A stretch of 64,000 nt of DNA from Schistocephalus solidus (taxonomy: Eukaryota > Platyhelminthes > Cestoda > Diphyllobothriidea > Diphyllobothriidae), in NCBI GenBank assembly GCA_017591395.1, contig WEDG01000754.1, forward strand, positions 1 through 64,000. The letters run 5' to 3'. Shown piece after piece: positions 15,867 to 27,921 of this stretch. Under the pieces are notes generated by a model. It was not told the DNA's origin. It saw nothing but the letters and a program-made list of their open reading frames with translations, and did no database searches. Position numbers and translations under genes: made by a program. The stretch's first letter is position 1, and the number at the start of each line of letters is the position of its first letter.

Positions 15867-16395
15867 TGCTGGCGTGATGCTGATCGTCGGGTTTTCTCAA
15901 GCCTTAGAAAATGCGCATGGATCCGATGCGACATCTCCATGCGCGTGGACCGCGCATCCATCCGGTCGGTCCTCCTCCACGGTTGAGAACGTTGGGCTTT
16001 AGGCGTGGAAGATGAACGAAAATTGGAGTGATTTGACCACCACTGCTTGCGGACCATACTTCAAGTGAAGTACACCGACTTTGTCTCAAACGAGGCATTC
16101 CGCACTCGCTGTGACAATATCGCCAGGATACCTCAGGCCATCCAAGAAAGACGACTGAGGTGGTTTGAGCAAGTTCTCCGTCGCCCGTCTCACGAGCTCA
16201 GTTCTACTGCTCTCGATCCGACGTCAGTGCCCACTTGGAGGCCTCGAAGAGGACGTCAACGCAAAATTTGGCTCGACGCAGTTCCTCAAGATACGGAGGC
16301 GGTGCTTAGATCTTCAGTATTCGGTATCCGTCGTTGCCAAAGAGAATGGGCTGAACTGTCCAGATCTGCTGCCGCAGATCGTAACGCGTAAAGAA
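15867..16395 (+). mobile_element. LINE 3' fragment (C-terminus of RT ORF)
   Basis: Plus-strand translation gives RCDISM, SIRSVLLHG, a stop in place of Cys or similar, VEDERKLE, another TGA, then LQVKYTDFVSNEAFRTRCDN and IQERRLRWFEQVLRRPSHEL, ending GIRRCQREWAELSRSAAADR. This is the C-terminal zinc-knuckle-like tail of the same LINE as at 31-32.5 kb. It is 5' truncated with two in-frame stops, and abuts a PLE tail in the opposite orientation. Confidence 0.8.
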
Positions 16396-16436
16396 GTACA
16401 GTCTGCGACATCATAGCGGTCAGCTAAAGCAGGTAT

Positions 16437-17217
16437 TAGGAAGACGGAGACGAGATCACTGGAAAAAGAGCCTTTATTAGCCTGACGTTTTGGATTCTTT
16501 CTCGAACCCATCTTCAGAGACAGTCTACTAAAAGGGAAATAGCGGCAAAAGGGACACAGTATTTTCAGAACGTGGTCGCCAAGCAATCACATGCCTACCA
16601 TAGTTGGCAGTGGTGCAAGCTGGGGGTCGTAGATGATCCGATGATTGCTTTTCCGTCCGTACCCAAGTCGTTAATGGCCGTGATGTAATCACCGTTGTCG
16701 ATCCATGGCATGACGATTACTCGGCTATTTGGACGACTGTCACCCCCAGAACTTTGGTCACCGGCATCATCACCGTGTGGCTAGCAAATTTGTCCATGCA
16801 AAATCACAAAACATTAAATGGAGGCGAGAGATCAGTGCATTTGCTAAAGTAACTGTGGGCCGGGAAACCATGACTCAAGCAGCCCACGGCTCACACGGTT
16901 GTCCCCTCTGGCGAGAATTTCGGCCTCACCAAAATTATAAAGGTAGCCGGGTCCCGTCAAATGAGCCGCGATTTGGGGGTTAGTGTCCTCCCTTTCTCAC
17001 CGCTGTTGCATGCTTGGCCATTCCCGTGCGGAGTAGTTTCCCAGTTTCCCCGAAATAGCTGCTTTGTTCGCAACTGCACCAGGTCCAGGAAACGACTCCA
17101 TACGTTTTCTGCCTTGGCACTGGGTCTTTAGGCCGCATAACCTAACGTCTGATGGTTGCCTCCGGTTTGTGCGCAACTCCTACTCCGACTGGTGTGAGAG
17201 ACCGGTTGACGGCTTTC
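16437..17217 (-). mobile_element. PLE 3' fragment with GIY-YIG domain and 3' tail
   Basis: Minus-strand pieces: AVNRSLTPVGVGVAHKPEAT, then MRPKDPVPRQKTYGVV, then CEQSSYFGETGK (GIY-YIG core), then SWFPGPQ, ending in the non-coding tail CTGAAGATGGGTTCGAGAAA, AACGTCAGGCTAATAAAGG. Frameshifts and stops break it. Its 5' end joins a repeat B copy directly at about 17217. Confidence 0.75.
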
Positions 17218-17580
17218 GATAGTTCGACCGTCGTAGTCCGACGATGTCCACCGTATGCTCCATGGAAGGGTGGAGCAGGGACGGTGACTTGCGCGTGAAT
17301 TAGTTTTAAGTCATAGTAGCCTTGCGCTGCAGCTACCACACACTCTCCTCCTCCCCCACCTGAGCCCGGTGTCAAGACAGAGTCAAGAAGACCGGAGGCG
17401 GAAGAGGACGCAGGTGGCTGGCGCGGCCGAGTCCCCTAAGTCCTAGCCGCCCCTAGGCGTGCCACCACACCTCCCATGTTCGGCATTTGTTAACGGAGCG
17501 CAACCCGAATAACGCATGCCGTGCCCTGATGTGGCCCCCGTGTTGGTCCAACGCATCTACCACGTGGCCTGTTTAGGGGG
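17218..17580 (-). repeat. Interspersed repeat B, copy 2
   Basis: Reverse complement contains TGTTGGACCAACACG-type sequence, GCCGCGCCAGCCACCTGCG, GACACCGGGCTCAGGTGG and CATACGGTGGACATCGTCGG. Directly fused to the PLE fragment at 17217. Confidence 0.75.
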
Positions 17581-18882
17581 CACAGGCTGACGGCTTCCAA
17601 GACGTTCTTCACGTACGGGGGCGCTCGCGAAAATTTGGGGCTGTTGGCAGTTTTTCCCTCATCGCGTTTGAGTGTGCTGCAGCTGACGAAGTTTCGCGGG
17701 TATCCGTTCTTTTTGAGGACCCGTTCGTGTTCGCGACTACTTCCTGCAACTCACCTCTTCGCTTCCACTAGCAGAGCAGGCATCATCGCAGCTTTAGCAG
17801 CCGTGTGTGCGGCCGGCCTTGGATATCTCTGAGTCAGCTATAAAACTGATTTCCAGCCTATGCTACCAGGCCAAAAAGGCGAATTCGGCCATTGTGGACG
17901 GACTGACGATGGAGGAAGAGGAACATCAAGGTGTGCTGAAAAGACATACTTCGAGACGCCTACCGGCGCATAACGCGTCGTTTAGTTTATTGAAGCATGC
18001 TACGGGTAAGTGAGTACAAACAGGAATCTTACGTACGTGGAGACGAGAAATCCGGAATGACTGATCGCGAGCGCAGTATTTTATTGACAACATCGTCGTG
18101 GGGAGTGCGCGTGGAATCGATGTGCTGCTGTTTTGCCTCACGAACTGCCACCCTCGAGGTCGTCTGATAGGTAAAAGAGCAGAAGGTAAGAAAACGTAAA
18201 ACAGACGCCCAAAGCACAAAAACAGAAGAAGTCGGAGAACAGACGCACAGCAACAGCCGACCAAGCAATATCATCCAACCTAGTTAGTAATCAGGTATAC
18301 TTAGGAGAGAATAGGGATTCTATACCACGTTGTCCTCAGTGCAAAGTCCGTAAGTTAAGAGGCCCCTGGCACAGATCTCGGGACCACAACGGGAACGTTC
18401 CTGCAATCGGGATGCACCGAGTAACGAAACTCACTCCCCGTGTGATCTGCTATCAATTAATGGGATAGCGATCTTGTGGGTAAAATAATCGCCTGGTTTA
18501 CTGGAGCGTTCTGCCGGAACCAAGGTGCGGCTGGCTGATGATGATGGGAAATGAGACGCGACTGTTTCTCCCCCACCCCCACCAAATGTCTTCATCAGCA
18601 ACAATTGTTGACGGCGAGGTGAAGAAAGGTGCAACAACACTTTCAAAACGTGACACGTCCCGAGTCGATTTTTCGCTTGCAAAGGCGGTGTAAAAATCCT
18701 AACCAGAAATAATAAAAGCACAAGCCTCCGGCACAGTTCAATAGCGTAACACTTGGCACCTTGAATCCAAAATTAAGGTGTTAGGTTATTTGAAAGGAAT
18801 CGGAGGTGAAAACGGACAGCAAGGTGTATTAAAAAAGCATGTACGCACAGGAAAGAGCGAAAAAGCGGCCAAGTGGATGAAC
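17581..18882. other. Anonymous region
   Basis: Short frames only. A minus-strand segment at 18431-18600 with a GTGAGT donor encodes a Gly-rich then Ser-rich peptide, but its phase does not fit the FAM102 gene and I do not call it. Confidence 0.3.
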
Positions 18883-18976
18883 GGAGGAGGAGGAGAAGAA
18901 GAAAGAAGAAGACAGAAGAAGAAGAAAGAAGAAAGAAGAAGAAAAGAAGAAGAAGAAGAAGAAGAAAAAGAAGACA
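18883..18976. repeat. (GAA)n purine tract
   Basis: About 94 bp of AGG, AGA and GAA triplets, giving spurious Lys/Glu/Arg frames on plus and Ser/Phe/Leu frames on minus. Confidence 0.93.
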
Positions 18977-19724
18977 TGAGAAGAGTGAAGGAGTGGAATT
19001 CGGCAACTGTTGCAAGACCGGAAACAGAATCATACTTCATCCAACTATGGCGGAACAAGGATGGTTGAGCGGATGTTGGCTCCAGCGACAACAATGAACC
19101 TGGGAGAGATGTGCACCGGAAGTAACCATATCACGAGTTCAGATAACAGTCCATTGCCCATTTTTACAGGAAACACAACTTGCAGAGAGGTGAGTAGGAA
19201 GATCGGCATGCCTTCCTCGAACAACCAAGCATCAGCATGTTGGCTGAAAAAAACCAGGTTGTTTGTCGCAACGGAGCAATATTACGAACTGAGTTAACGG
19301 GTACGATGCAAATGCTGATTAGACTAGGTATGTTTGACAGAGGTTAAAGCGTGTACTGGTTCCGATGGTTCTGTCCCATACTGACTAAAGCAAAGTGCAA
19401 GAAACGTGTGTCCGAGCGCCATCTTCCCGTTCTGGTCAGACGAACAACAACACAATCATTAAGAGATCAGGACCAACGGTAAATATCCTCTCTGTTCTTA
19501 CTTGAAGTGCAGTCACTCATTCGGGTGTTTTTGGTTCTCTCGAAGTCGTTGTCAGCAGGGTTGGGGCAAGAGATGTTCGCGAGGACACTGAAAATGGCCT
19601 CACTAGCAAGAAAGGAGTACACAAGAGACCCGCGTGCAAGAACAGCTGTGCAGACTTCGATAGACAACGCGACTATCGAAACTACTCTGAGACTAAAATG
19701 CAAACCCAACCGATAAAACACGAC
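18977..19724. other. Anonymous spacer
   Basis: No supported feature. Confidence 0.35.
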
Positions 19725-20062
19725 AGTTCGACCGTCGTCTCCGAAGAGATTTACCGTATGCGTGATGGCGCAAGGACTGTGACTTGCGCGTGAATTGGCT
19801 TTAAGTGATAGCAGGCTTGCGATGCACTCACTTTTTTCCCTTACCCAACTGTGCCTGGTGTGAAGATGGAGTCAGGAAGATCGGAAATGGGATCGGGTGC
19901 AGGTGACTGGCACGGCGTGAGCATGCACTTACGCGTGCCAACATGCCCTGCCCTCCCCATGTGAAAGCATCCCCACTAAAGCCTGTTTTGCCCTCGATCT
20001 GGGACCCCCTGTTGGTCCAGCGCATCTATCACCCGATCCGTTTGAGGGGGCACCACCGAGAC
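19725..20062 (-). repeat. Interspersed repeat B, copy 3 (diverged)
   Basis: GTTCGACCGTCG, then GGACTGTGACTTGCGCGTGA, later CTGTTGGTCCAGCGCATCTA, match the reverse complement of repeat B. Confidence 0.6.
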
Positions 20063-20823
20063 AGCACCCACCATCACCACCAAAACGGAGCCGCGCTTGG
20101 GCTCTGAGTTCAAACACAGCCTAGACCGTACAGACTCTCTGATTGGTAAATTGGCAAATCTAACAGCAGCTTAAGGAACCGAAGGAGGCCGAAAGGGTTT
20201 GGAAGATGAGGTGCGTGACAGGTGGCAAGTCAAACGAAAACCGTGGAAGAGCCTTTTTATGACCTCGAGAGCCTCAAAATGTGCCAGGTTTAAACAGTTG
20301 GTTTCAAGCACGTGGTTACTCCACACGGGTATCTTCACTCCTGAAATGATGCCTTTGACCAACATTTCACCTACCGAGGTAATAGCAAAAAGCCTGTTTG
20401 TTACTGAGCTCCGTATCGCAAATATCACCTGCTGTGAAGTCGAGGCAGGCTGCTAACGCGTGCAGAGGAACCACCGTGCGGTTGGGAAAGAAGAGGGAAG
20501 GCAGTACGGACCATATGAAGGTTACATTTGATTTATCGCCCACCTGAACGCTGGCTACGACTTTGCGGCGGTAGACTTCCAGCAGGTGGCAGGGTTACTT
20601 CATTGGAAGACCGTCATAAACCATGATCAGTCACGTGCAATACGATGCAGTCAAATGCAACGCAAGCATCCCAGAGGAGAGAGCATACGGGGCCTGTCAC
20701 TGTCACTTTTATTCTGTAGGATGTCTCCTTTTAGCTGCGCGATTTTGTTGCGCCGGTACAACAAAGCGAGGCGCTGTGTGCGTAAAGGTCCACTGGGACA
20801 GGGAGCGCGCGAGGTCGACACTT

Positions 20824-21040
20824 GGAGAACAGCACATCCGCGCATTCCTCACTACAATAAATCTAAGAGCTTGTATTTATCACGGTGTGATAAAAGTCGT
20901 GACTTGGAAAGTTACCAACTGACGGGATAACCCGCACCGCGCGGTCAGTCCAGTGTATGCGCTTGTGCGCAATGGTCGACTGACGGACTGAGAGTCAGGC
21001 TGCAATGGCTCCTTCTTGATGTGGCCCCTATGGCACTAAT
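20824..21040 (+). repeat. Interspersed repeat B, copy 4 (5' part)
   Basis: CCAACTGACGGGATAACC, then GACTGAGAGTCAGGCTGCAA and TGGCTCCTTCTTGATGTGGC are repeat B 5' sequence. The copy stops where a LINE begins. Confidence 0.65.
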
Positions 21041-21054
21041 AAAGTCGTCGCCTT

Positions 21055-22300
21055 GTATAGCAAAGGCTGCGGGAGATGCAGGATGCCTGGATGACGCGCA
21101 AAGCCGAGGAAATCCAAGGGTACGCGGACCGAAACGAATGGAAGAACTTTTTCGTTGCCACCAAGGCTGTTTACGAACCTCCCGTCAAAGGCACCGCCCC
21201 TCTTCGCAGTGCCGACGGCAGGACGCTACTCACTGAGAAGACGCAAATCCTGACGCGATGACAGAACAGTTCCAAAGCGTTTCTCAATCAGCCCTCCACC
21301 ATCTCCGACGCCGCAATCGATCTCCTGCCTGAAGTGGAAATCAATGCCGACCTTGATCAGCCGCCCTCTCTCCAAGAAATCATCAGAGTCCTGCAGCGTC
21401 TCTCCAGCAGGAAAGCACCTGGCTCGGACGCGATCCCTACTGATATTTACAAGCATGGCGGACCCCAACTGATGAACCGACTCCCAGTGCTCTTACAGGA
21501 GATGTGGCACCAAGGGCGAGTTCCTCAGAATTTCAAAGACGCAACCATTGTCCACCTCTACAAGAAGAAAGGGAGCCGCAAACTCTACGACAACCACCGT
21601 TGAATCTCGCTGCTGAACATCACCGGAAAGATCTTCGACCGCATTCTCCTCAATCGCCTGAACGTTCACCTGGAGCAAGGACTGCTCCCGGAAAACCAAT
21701 GTGGCTTCATACGATACCGAGGAACAATCGACATGATCTTCGCCGCTTGCCAGCTGTAAGAGAAGTGTCAGGAGATGCGGACTCACCTGTACACTACCTT
21801 CGTGGATCTGACGAAAGCCTTTGACACGGTAAATCGCGACGGGCTGTGGAAAATCATACAGAAATTCGGCTGTCTTGAACTTTTCACGCATATGGTGCGT
21901 CAGCTTCACGACGGGATGATGGCGCCCGTTACTGACAACGGGACCGTATCCGAAGCATTCGCAGCTACCAACGGAGTGAAGCAGGGCTGTGTCCTTGGAC
22001 CTACCCTCTTTAGTCTCATGTACTCGGCCATACTAACGGACGCCTACCGTGATGAGCAGCCTGGGATCCGCATCGCCTACAGAAGTGACGAGCACCTTTT
22101 CCACAGTCGGCGTATGAGGGCCACAACGAGCGTCTACGGCTACAGTCCATGACTTGCTCTTCGCAGAAGACTGCGCGCGAATCAGCCTGGTCGGACATCT
22201 GCGAACTTAATGCAAAAACAACCCCATAAAATCAACCTATGCCACATCTGCCTCAGACCCCACGACGACGATCACCTCATCCACTGATAAAAAATTCATC
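21055..22300 (+). mobile_element. Degenerate LINE RT (non-LTR retrotransposon, family 1)
   Basis: Plus-strand RT with blocks in order: RKAEEIQGYADRNEWKNFF, SSRKAPGSDAIPTDIYKHGG, NFKDATIVHLYKKKGSRKL, ISLLNITGKIFDRILLNRL, YTTFVDLTKAFDTVNRDGLW (motif A), GVKQGCVLGPTLFSLMYS (motif B), then after a frameshift VHDLLFAEDCA (22148-22177), where the catalytic FADD box has become FAED. In-frame stops at 21259, 21601 and 21758. No endonuclease on the 5' side. It lies between two repeat B copies. The matching endonuclease of this LINE type is at 50.5 kb. Confidence 0.88.
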
Positions 22301-22334
22301 GGTGTCCGCATCAGACAACTGACCAGCTTGGAAA

Positions 22335-22890
22335 GGTGATCTAATTGTGGGGGTGGGGGAGAGAGTGAGGCCGACGGCTCAGCGCATTTTCCTCACTATA
22401 AACAATCTGACGCACTTGAAACTATCAAGGTGCACAAAAGGGCATGGCTTGGAAGGTTGCCAACTGACGGGATAACTCGGACCGCGTGGTCAGCCCAATG
22501 TTTGTTTTGTGTGGAGTGGCTAACTGGCAGACTGAGAGAGAGGCTATGATGGCTCCTGCTTAATGTGGCCTTTATGGCACTCCCACTCCATGGGATCAGA
22601 GGCAGGTGTGGCGACACGCCCAGGGGCCGCTCTAGCCACCTGCATCTTCTCCCACCTCCAGTCTTCTTGACTCTGTCATGACACCGGGCTCAGGTGGGGT
22701 AGAAGGAGAGAGTGCGGTAGCTGCCCCGCACGACTACTATCACTTAAAACTAATCCACGCGAAAGTCACCGTCCCTGCACCACCCTTCTGCGGAGTATAC
22801 GGTGGACATCGTCGGACTAAGACGGTCGAACTGCCGTGTCGGCTGTGCGCCCCAAAACGGGCCACGTGGTAGATAAGCTGGGCACGCGTA
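22335..22890 (+). repeat. Interspersed repeat B, copy 5 (longest single copy)
   Basis: Runs from GGGTGGGGGAGAGAGTGAGG through TCACTATAAACAATCTGACG, GGCTTGGAAGGTTGCCAACT, ATGGCTCCTGCTTAATGTGG, GACACCGGGCTCAGGTGGGG and ATACGGTGGACATCGTCGGA. It shows the order of modules found piecemeal elsewhere. Confidence 0.75.
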
Positions 22891-22904
22891 GGTACAGGCC
22901 CATG

Positions 22905-23240
22905 CCGCACCCCGCTATTCCAACACCGTGTGAGATGCTTCATCTGCGCCCGACGCCACCTCCAGTCTTCTTGACTTTGTCTTGACACTGGGTACAGGCT
23001 GGTAATGGGAGAGTGCGATAGATGCAGTGAAAGTCTGCTATCACTTAAACCTCATTTGCGCACAAGTCACCGTTCCTGCACCATTTTTTGTGGAGCACAC
23101 GGAGAGCATCGTCGGATTACGACGGTCGAAATGGCGTGTATAGTGGCTGATTTGAGTACTTGAGAGTCAGGCTAAATGGCTCCTTCTTGGCTTGGCATCT
23201 CGGCACTCTCACGCACGTGAGATCCGGGCCACCTCCCTAG
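22905..23240 (+). repeat. Interspersed repeat B, copy 6 (tandem partial)
   Basis: Repeats the 3' modules of copy 5 (CCAGTCTTCTTGACTTTGTC, CAAGTCACCGTTCCTGCACC, ATCGTCGGATTACGACGGTC), then returns to the GAGAGTCAGGCTAAATGGCT module, so parts are in tandem. Confidence 0.65.
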
Positions 23241-23311
23241 TAAAAACCTGGTGTTGAGCGGGAACCAGTTCGTGTGCGGTACGCGTAGACGGGCTGTTAA
23301 ACAGAAAGACT

Positions 23312-23452
23312 GCCGACAAAGACAAGTGAGACTGGAATGGCCATTTCTGATTTACTGGTCATTATCAGCCAGCCCGGTCCAACCTTAGGTGTTGCGACAC
23401 CTGAGTCTCGAACTCGCGACCTGGTATTTAGAAGTTCAACACTCGATCGGAT
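23312..23452 (-). mobile_element. Solitary SINE, family A-like, minus strand
   Basis: CCGACAAAGACAAGTGAGAC, then GGAATGGCCATTTCTGATTT and CTCGAACTCGCGACC are the reverse complement of the SINE body and B box. The head is truncated. Confidence 0.65.
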
Positions 23453-24424
23453 CTGATTAGCCTTGTAGATCGTCTGTGCGGCTGCTGGTGGGGCACGAGA
23501 GTGAGCCCCAAGGTAGGACTGTACGATTGCGTTCCGTTAGCGATAGGTGAGCATTCCCCAACGAATGCAGTCGATATTCCTGATCTAAACCGGCAGTACG
23601 AACAGCTCGCAGCACAGTGGATTAAAGCGTTGGCATTCTGATCTACAAGTCACTTGTCAGGCGGGTGAGGCTCCGCCTGTGGTTAGTTATGACTAGTTGA
23701 CATGACATTCACCAACTAACACGCACACATTTAGTAGCGAAACGCAGCCAGGGAATGTTGGCTGTCAGGCGGAGATCGGACTACCGATCTCAACAGAGGA
23801 TTCGACCCAGATGCCCACATAAAAATGGTAACTGAACTCGGTAGCCTCGAAGTTTGTCACAAATGCCAATTTTTTTTCTTGTTCCATTCTGCCAAAACAC
23901 ATTATTTAAACCCACCTGGTTAGCATCTCGTGGATTTAGGATGTAGCGTTTTGGCAACTAACTTCACCAAAATGTGAAAAGTAATCAAGGCTCTCGGTCG
24001 GAAGCCCACAGTTTAGGAGGCTAGAAAGTACAAAAGGATATAGCTCGGAACATGACCTCGTCAATTGTTTCAAGACATGATGTAGCAAAGAAGAGTCGAG
24101 GCAGGTTGTCAGATGTTAGTCCGGACACAGTGGGACGCACACGCACAAAAAATATTTCAGGCTATATAGTGTGAACATTTGAACATTTTTTTATAGCAGA
24201 CTGTGGGTAGCAAGGGGCTGGAAAAAGAAGGCCAGAAAATTCTCGGTATACCGAGTCATCTCCCGAGACGAGTCGATGCTTGCTCAGAATCGGACACGCC
24301 TGAGCGCCAGCTCGTATCTCGCCAGAATGACACCCTCACCCCCGACTGACAAGACAGAAATCTAGGTCTACTTTAGTATGTTTGCTACCTCCCAAAACTC
24401 TAACCGACCCTTTCAACTGTCTTT
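23453..24424. other. Anonymous spacer
   Basis: No supported feature. Confidence 0.35.
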
Positions 24425-25085
24425 TCGATTAAAAATTTCTACGTAAGTAGGGTTATAATATTAAATGTCATGCAGAAATAATATTACACAGCCTTATATC
24501 CGGTCAGGATGCCGGCTTTTAACCAGCTTCCTTCCGGCTGCTTGCGCTAACCACATTGAATAAAATATGAATAATGAAATCGTATTAATTTTTCCCATTG
24601 ATTTCATGTTATAGAAAACAGGCAAAAACGTGTTTACTTGGTAGGACATAATGGCTTTTTATGTTCTATGATTAAAGAACGAGTATATTTCCATTGTAAA
24701 CGACTTTTTTTCGATTCCCGAATAATTTTGAAACCACACTGTTATCACACTTGCATTCAGGGTTTCAACGATGCCTGTTATATACATGTTGCCAAGGAAA
24801 AAATTGTACATTTCTCAACGCCCATAAAATGTTGCAGTCTATGTGGACCAGTAAGTATAATTTGTAAGCATCACCAATACATGACCAGATATGGTGACGT
24901 CTAAATGAACATTTGACGGTTCTAAAAACCACACAATTAGAAACCGTTTTAATCATAAAGATACACTTTCTTCAGGTACAACATTTAAAGAAGACATCAT
25001 TCACTACCAAGTGAATACAAGAATACTTTCGTGCACTTTTAACGACAAAATAAATTTTAATGCATAAGGGCATCAAAAATTCACG
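24425..25085 (+). repeat. AT-rich interspersed repeat C, copy 3
   Basis: Begins CTACGTAAGTAGGGTTATAA. It includes GATTCCCGAATAATTTTGAA (24714) and ends GGGCATCAAAAATTCACGCA. These three landmarks recur in the other copies. Confidence 0.5.
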
Positions 25086-25109
25086 CACAGGTGCACAGAA
25101 AAGGTCAGA

Positions 25110-26130
25110 AGGAGTGAAATCGACCGCATCAGCGAATATTCCTCACTATCAACAATCTGACGCACCTGAGACTATCACGGTATGCCGTGGCTTGGATGGC
25201 TACCAACTGACGATTCGACTCAGAGCTCGCCGAATGGTGGACTGGGTGTCAGCCTCTTCTTCATTGTGGCGTCCACGATCCTCTCACACGTGTGAGATCC
25301 GAGACGTATACCCACTTTAGAGTGAAGGCTTGGTGTTTTGTGTTTGGGGACGAGGTCGTGTACGCGGCACGCGCAGACGAGGTCGCAAGTTATGTCAGCC
25401 ACTGCACACATTCCCCGCACGAGACAACTGACCGGCTCTTACTGGTGCCTGCGGTCGACTTCTCAGTTGCTTCTCCGTGTGGCTTCCCCTGCTATGTGTG
25501 ATCTGAGCAGTTCAGTCAATTTTTGTGAAATCCTGCTGTGCTGGTGGAGCGCCAGGTCATGTGTATGTGGCATGCGAGGATGGACTGTTTCTAGTTCTGT
25601 CAGACACCTACTTTTAATATCAAAATCAGTTGACTGACCGACTCCGACGGCGATTGGAGACTAGGAATAGGAAAAGAGAGTGAGGTAGACGGCTCGCGGG
25701 CTTTTTCCTCCCTAAAGGAATCTGAAGGGCTTGAAGCTGGCACGGCGCGTTGCAAGCCGTGGCTTGGAAGGCTGCCAACTGACGGGATAACTCGGACATC
25801 GCAGTCATACTAGTGTGTATTTGTGTGGATTGGCAGGCTATAATGGCCCCTTCTTCATGTGGCCCATATAGTACTCTCAACCCAGTATGATCCGAGTCGG
25901 CAGAATGTCACAGTTAAGGGCGGGTTCCCGCCGCGTCAGCCATCTGCGCTTTCTCCTACTTCCAGCCGTCTCGACTTGGTCATGACATCGGGCCCGGGTG
26001 AGAGTGCAGTGGATGCAGTGCAAGTCTACTACCACTATGATCTAATTCCCTTACAAGTCACCGTCCCTGCACCACCGTGCTGTGGGGCAGACGGTAGATC
26101 TCGTCGGAATCGACGATCGAACTATCAACA
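25110..26130 (+). repeat. Interspersed repeat B cluster, copies 7-8
   Basis: Two partial copies. 25110-25640 carries CAACAATCTGACGCACCTGA, GCCGTGGCTTGGATGGC and CACACGTGTGAGATCCGAGA. 25640-26130 carries GGCTTGGAAGGCTGCCAACT, CAAGTCACCGTCCCTGCACC and CTCGTCGGAATCGACG. Confidence 0.65.
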
Positions 26131-26984
26131 CACATAGCGAAGGTTGCCCATAAATGCGCTGGGGTGCAACAGCAAATGTGTCGGCTGGCAGTCAAGGGCA
26201 GCCGAAGTCGACCACGAAGTCCCGGTAACCCACCGCTGCATTGAGAAGGACCAAAATCGTGATTGGAAGGGAAAGGAATTGGGCTGCATAGAAAAACGGT
26301 GCGACATTTCGAAAGCGCTTCTGATCGTCGCACGATGATAGGAGAAAGGGACGAAAGGATGAAAAAGACCACAAAATGGGAGGTGCGGCGCCACCGCAAT
26401 GCGTTTGGTTGGAGGCAGAGGAAGGGGAGGGGAGGGGGGGGAAATCGGCGCCTATGTGGTGAACTAAATGGAAGAAAAGACTGCCCAGCGTCATTACCAC
26501 TGCCATTAAGGCAGATGGCTGCAGTCTGCTCTGGGCTTCGAGGGGCACAGGTGCGTTGACGACGGCAGCAAATTAACATCAGGTGGAAGGCGCAGGCAAA
26601 CACTTAACGGAGTTCGCAAATTAGACCCGAGGGGACAGTTAAAACGCTCTAGCAAACAGTCCAAAACGCAGGTGCTGCTGTACCACGGTGAGTTCTGCCA
26701 AAAAGCCTGACCTATCACAAATGATCCCGCACAGATGCGCGAGCTCAAACGGGCCCAGTCAGGAGACGCTTAACTGTTGCCGAGCTGGCGTAGGTCATGA
26801 AACGTGATGACCGCAATCTATATGATCTTTTCGGGGCACCGAAAAACTTTGTGCATTTCACCTGTCCCTTTCAGTCGATTCGGAAAAAAATCATCTTCCG
26901 ATGATGAATATGTTGCGGTGGTCAGTGACCGATCGCGGGAAATGGTACACACAATTCTGAAACGCGCTTTCGATTAAAAAAAGG
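26131..26984. other. Anonymous region with long chance frames
   Basis: Minus-strand frames of up to 181 codons overlap several plus-strand frames over the same stretch. Composition (purine-rich plus strand) explains them and no domain is visible. Confidence 0.3.
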
Positions 26985-27485
26985 ATTAGTTAAGTTAGAT
27001 TTGGACATTTATTATCTTATAGCATAATTCCATGATTTTTTCCGACACACTAGGGTGCCGTTTTTTGAGTCCACGGTTTCTTCACCGCCTGTCTAAAACC
27101 GAACTCAATGCAAATGGCTACTTAAGTAGTATTTATTTTTCCTAATGATTATCACAATGTCCTTATTAATTCAAATATAGGTTATGGGAAACGTAAGCAA
27201 ATCACGTCTTATTCAAATGTGCTACACTAAGGTTTTTAAAGAGTTTTCCACTTCCCGAATAATTTGAAGCCTGCTCGGTGGTTGCATTTGAGTTTAGAGT
27301 TTGCAGGAATACCATGTATTCCTCTATGTCATTTAAACGATACCCTAAATTGCTCACTAAATTTCGCAATAAATTTGGACTACGTTTGTACAATCCACAG
27401 GAGAGGGAGTTATTAAACAATGCGATTTGAATGGACGCTGAACGTTCATAGAAAATCATAAATTAAAACCTTTGTAGGACCGAGT
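26985..27485 (+). repeat. AT-rich interspersed repeat C, copy 4
   Basis: Contains CTACTTAAGTAG at about 27119 and CACTTCCCGAATAATTTGAA at 27250. Abuts the minus-strand PLE piece. Confidence 0.5.
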
Positions 27486-27489
27486 TTTT

Positions 27490-27921
27490 TTTGTCGATTG
27501 ACATTTAATAACATCGGTCACCGACTCTACGTAACTTCGTTAAGGAAGACGTTTACGAAACCGGGCGAAATTCAGGCGATTTCCTATACGTTATTAACTG
27601 TTCCAAGCCACATTAGTGCATTAATGCTTCGGTAATTAGTCCAGACAGAGGCGAGCCCAGTGGCGTTCCCTTCGGTTGTTCGTAGACCTGGCCGTTGAAT
27701 GTGAAGAACGTCTTAAGACACGGTTCTAGGAGTTCGATGATATGCGCTCGTTTGAGTATTTTGGTCGGTCTCGCCATATTTTCCCCGTAGAAAGCCGTCG
27801 ATAGTATAGATAGCCAATGCGGGTGGGATAGAGGTGAATAACGATATCACGTCGAATGACACCATCACCTCATCTGCCTCGACTTCAAGATGCTGGATGC
27901 GTGTTAAGAACTCATCAGCTC
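27490..27921 (-). mobile_element. PLE RT fragment (5' side of RT), minus strand
   Basis: Minus-strand translation: ADEFLTRIQHLEVEADEVMV, then SFDVISLFTSIPPALA (RT motif A region), then in a shifted frame GLRTTEGNATG (a decayed PKGTPMGSP block). Frameshifted and inactive. It points away from the plus-strand PLE piece that starts within a few bases of it. Confidence 0.75.

Noticed and set aside
18431..18721. Candidate exon of the FAM102 gene (GTGAGT donor, Gly then Ser-rich peptide)
   Set aside because: The acceptor is poor and the phase does not match the two spare bases left by exon 6.
26058..26603. 181-codon minus-strand frame
   Set aside because: Four other long frames overlap it on both strands, the composition is biased, and its low-coordinate end runs into repeat B.
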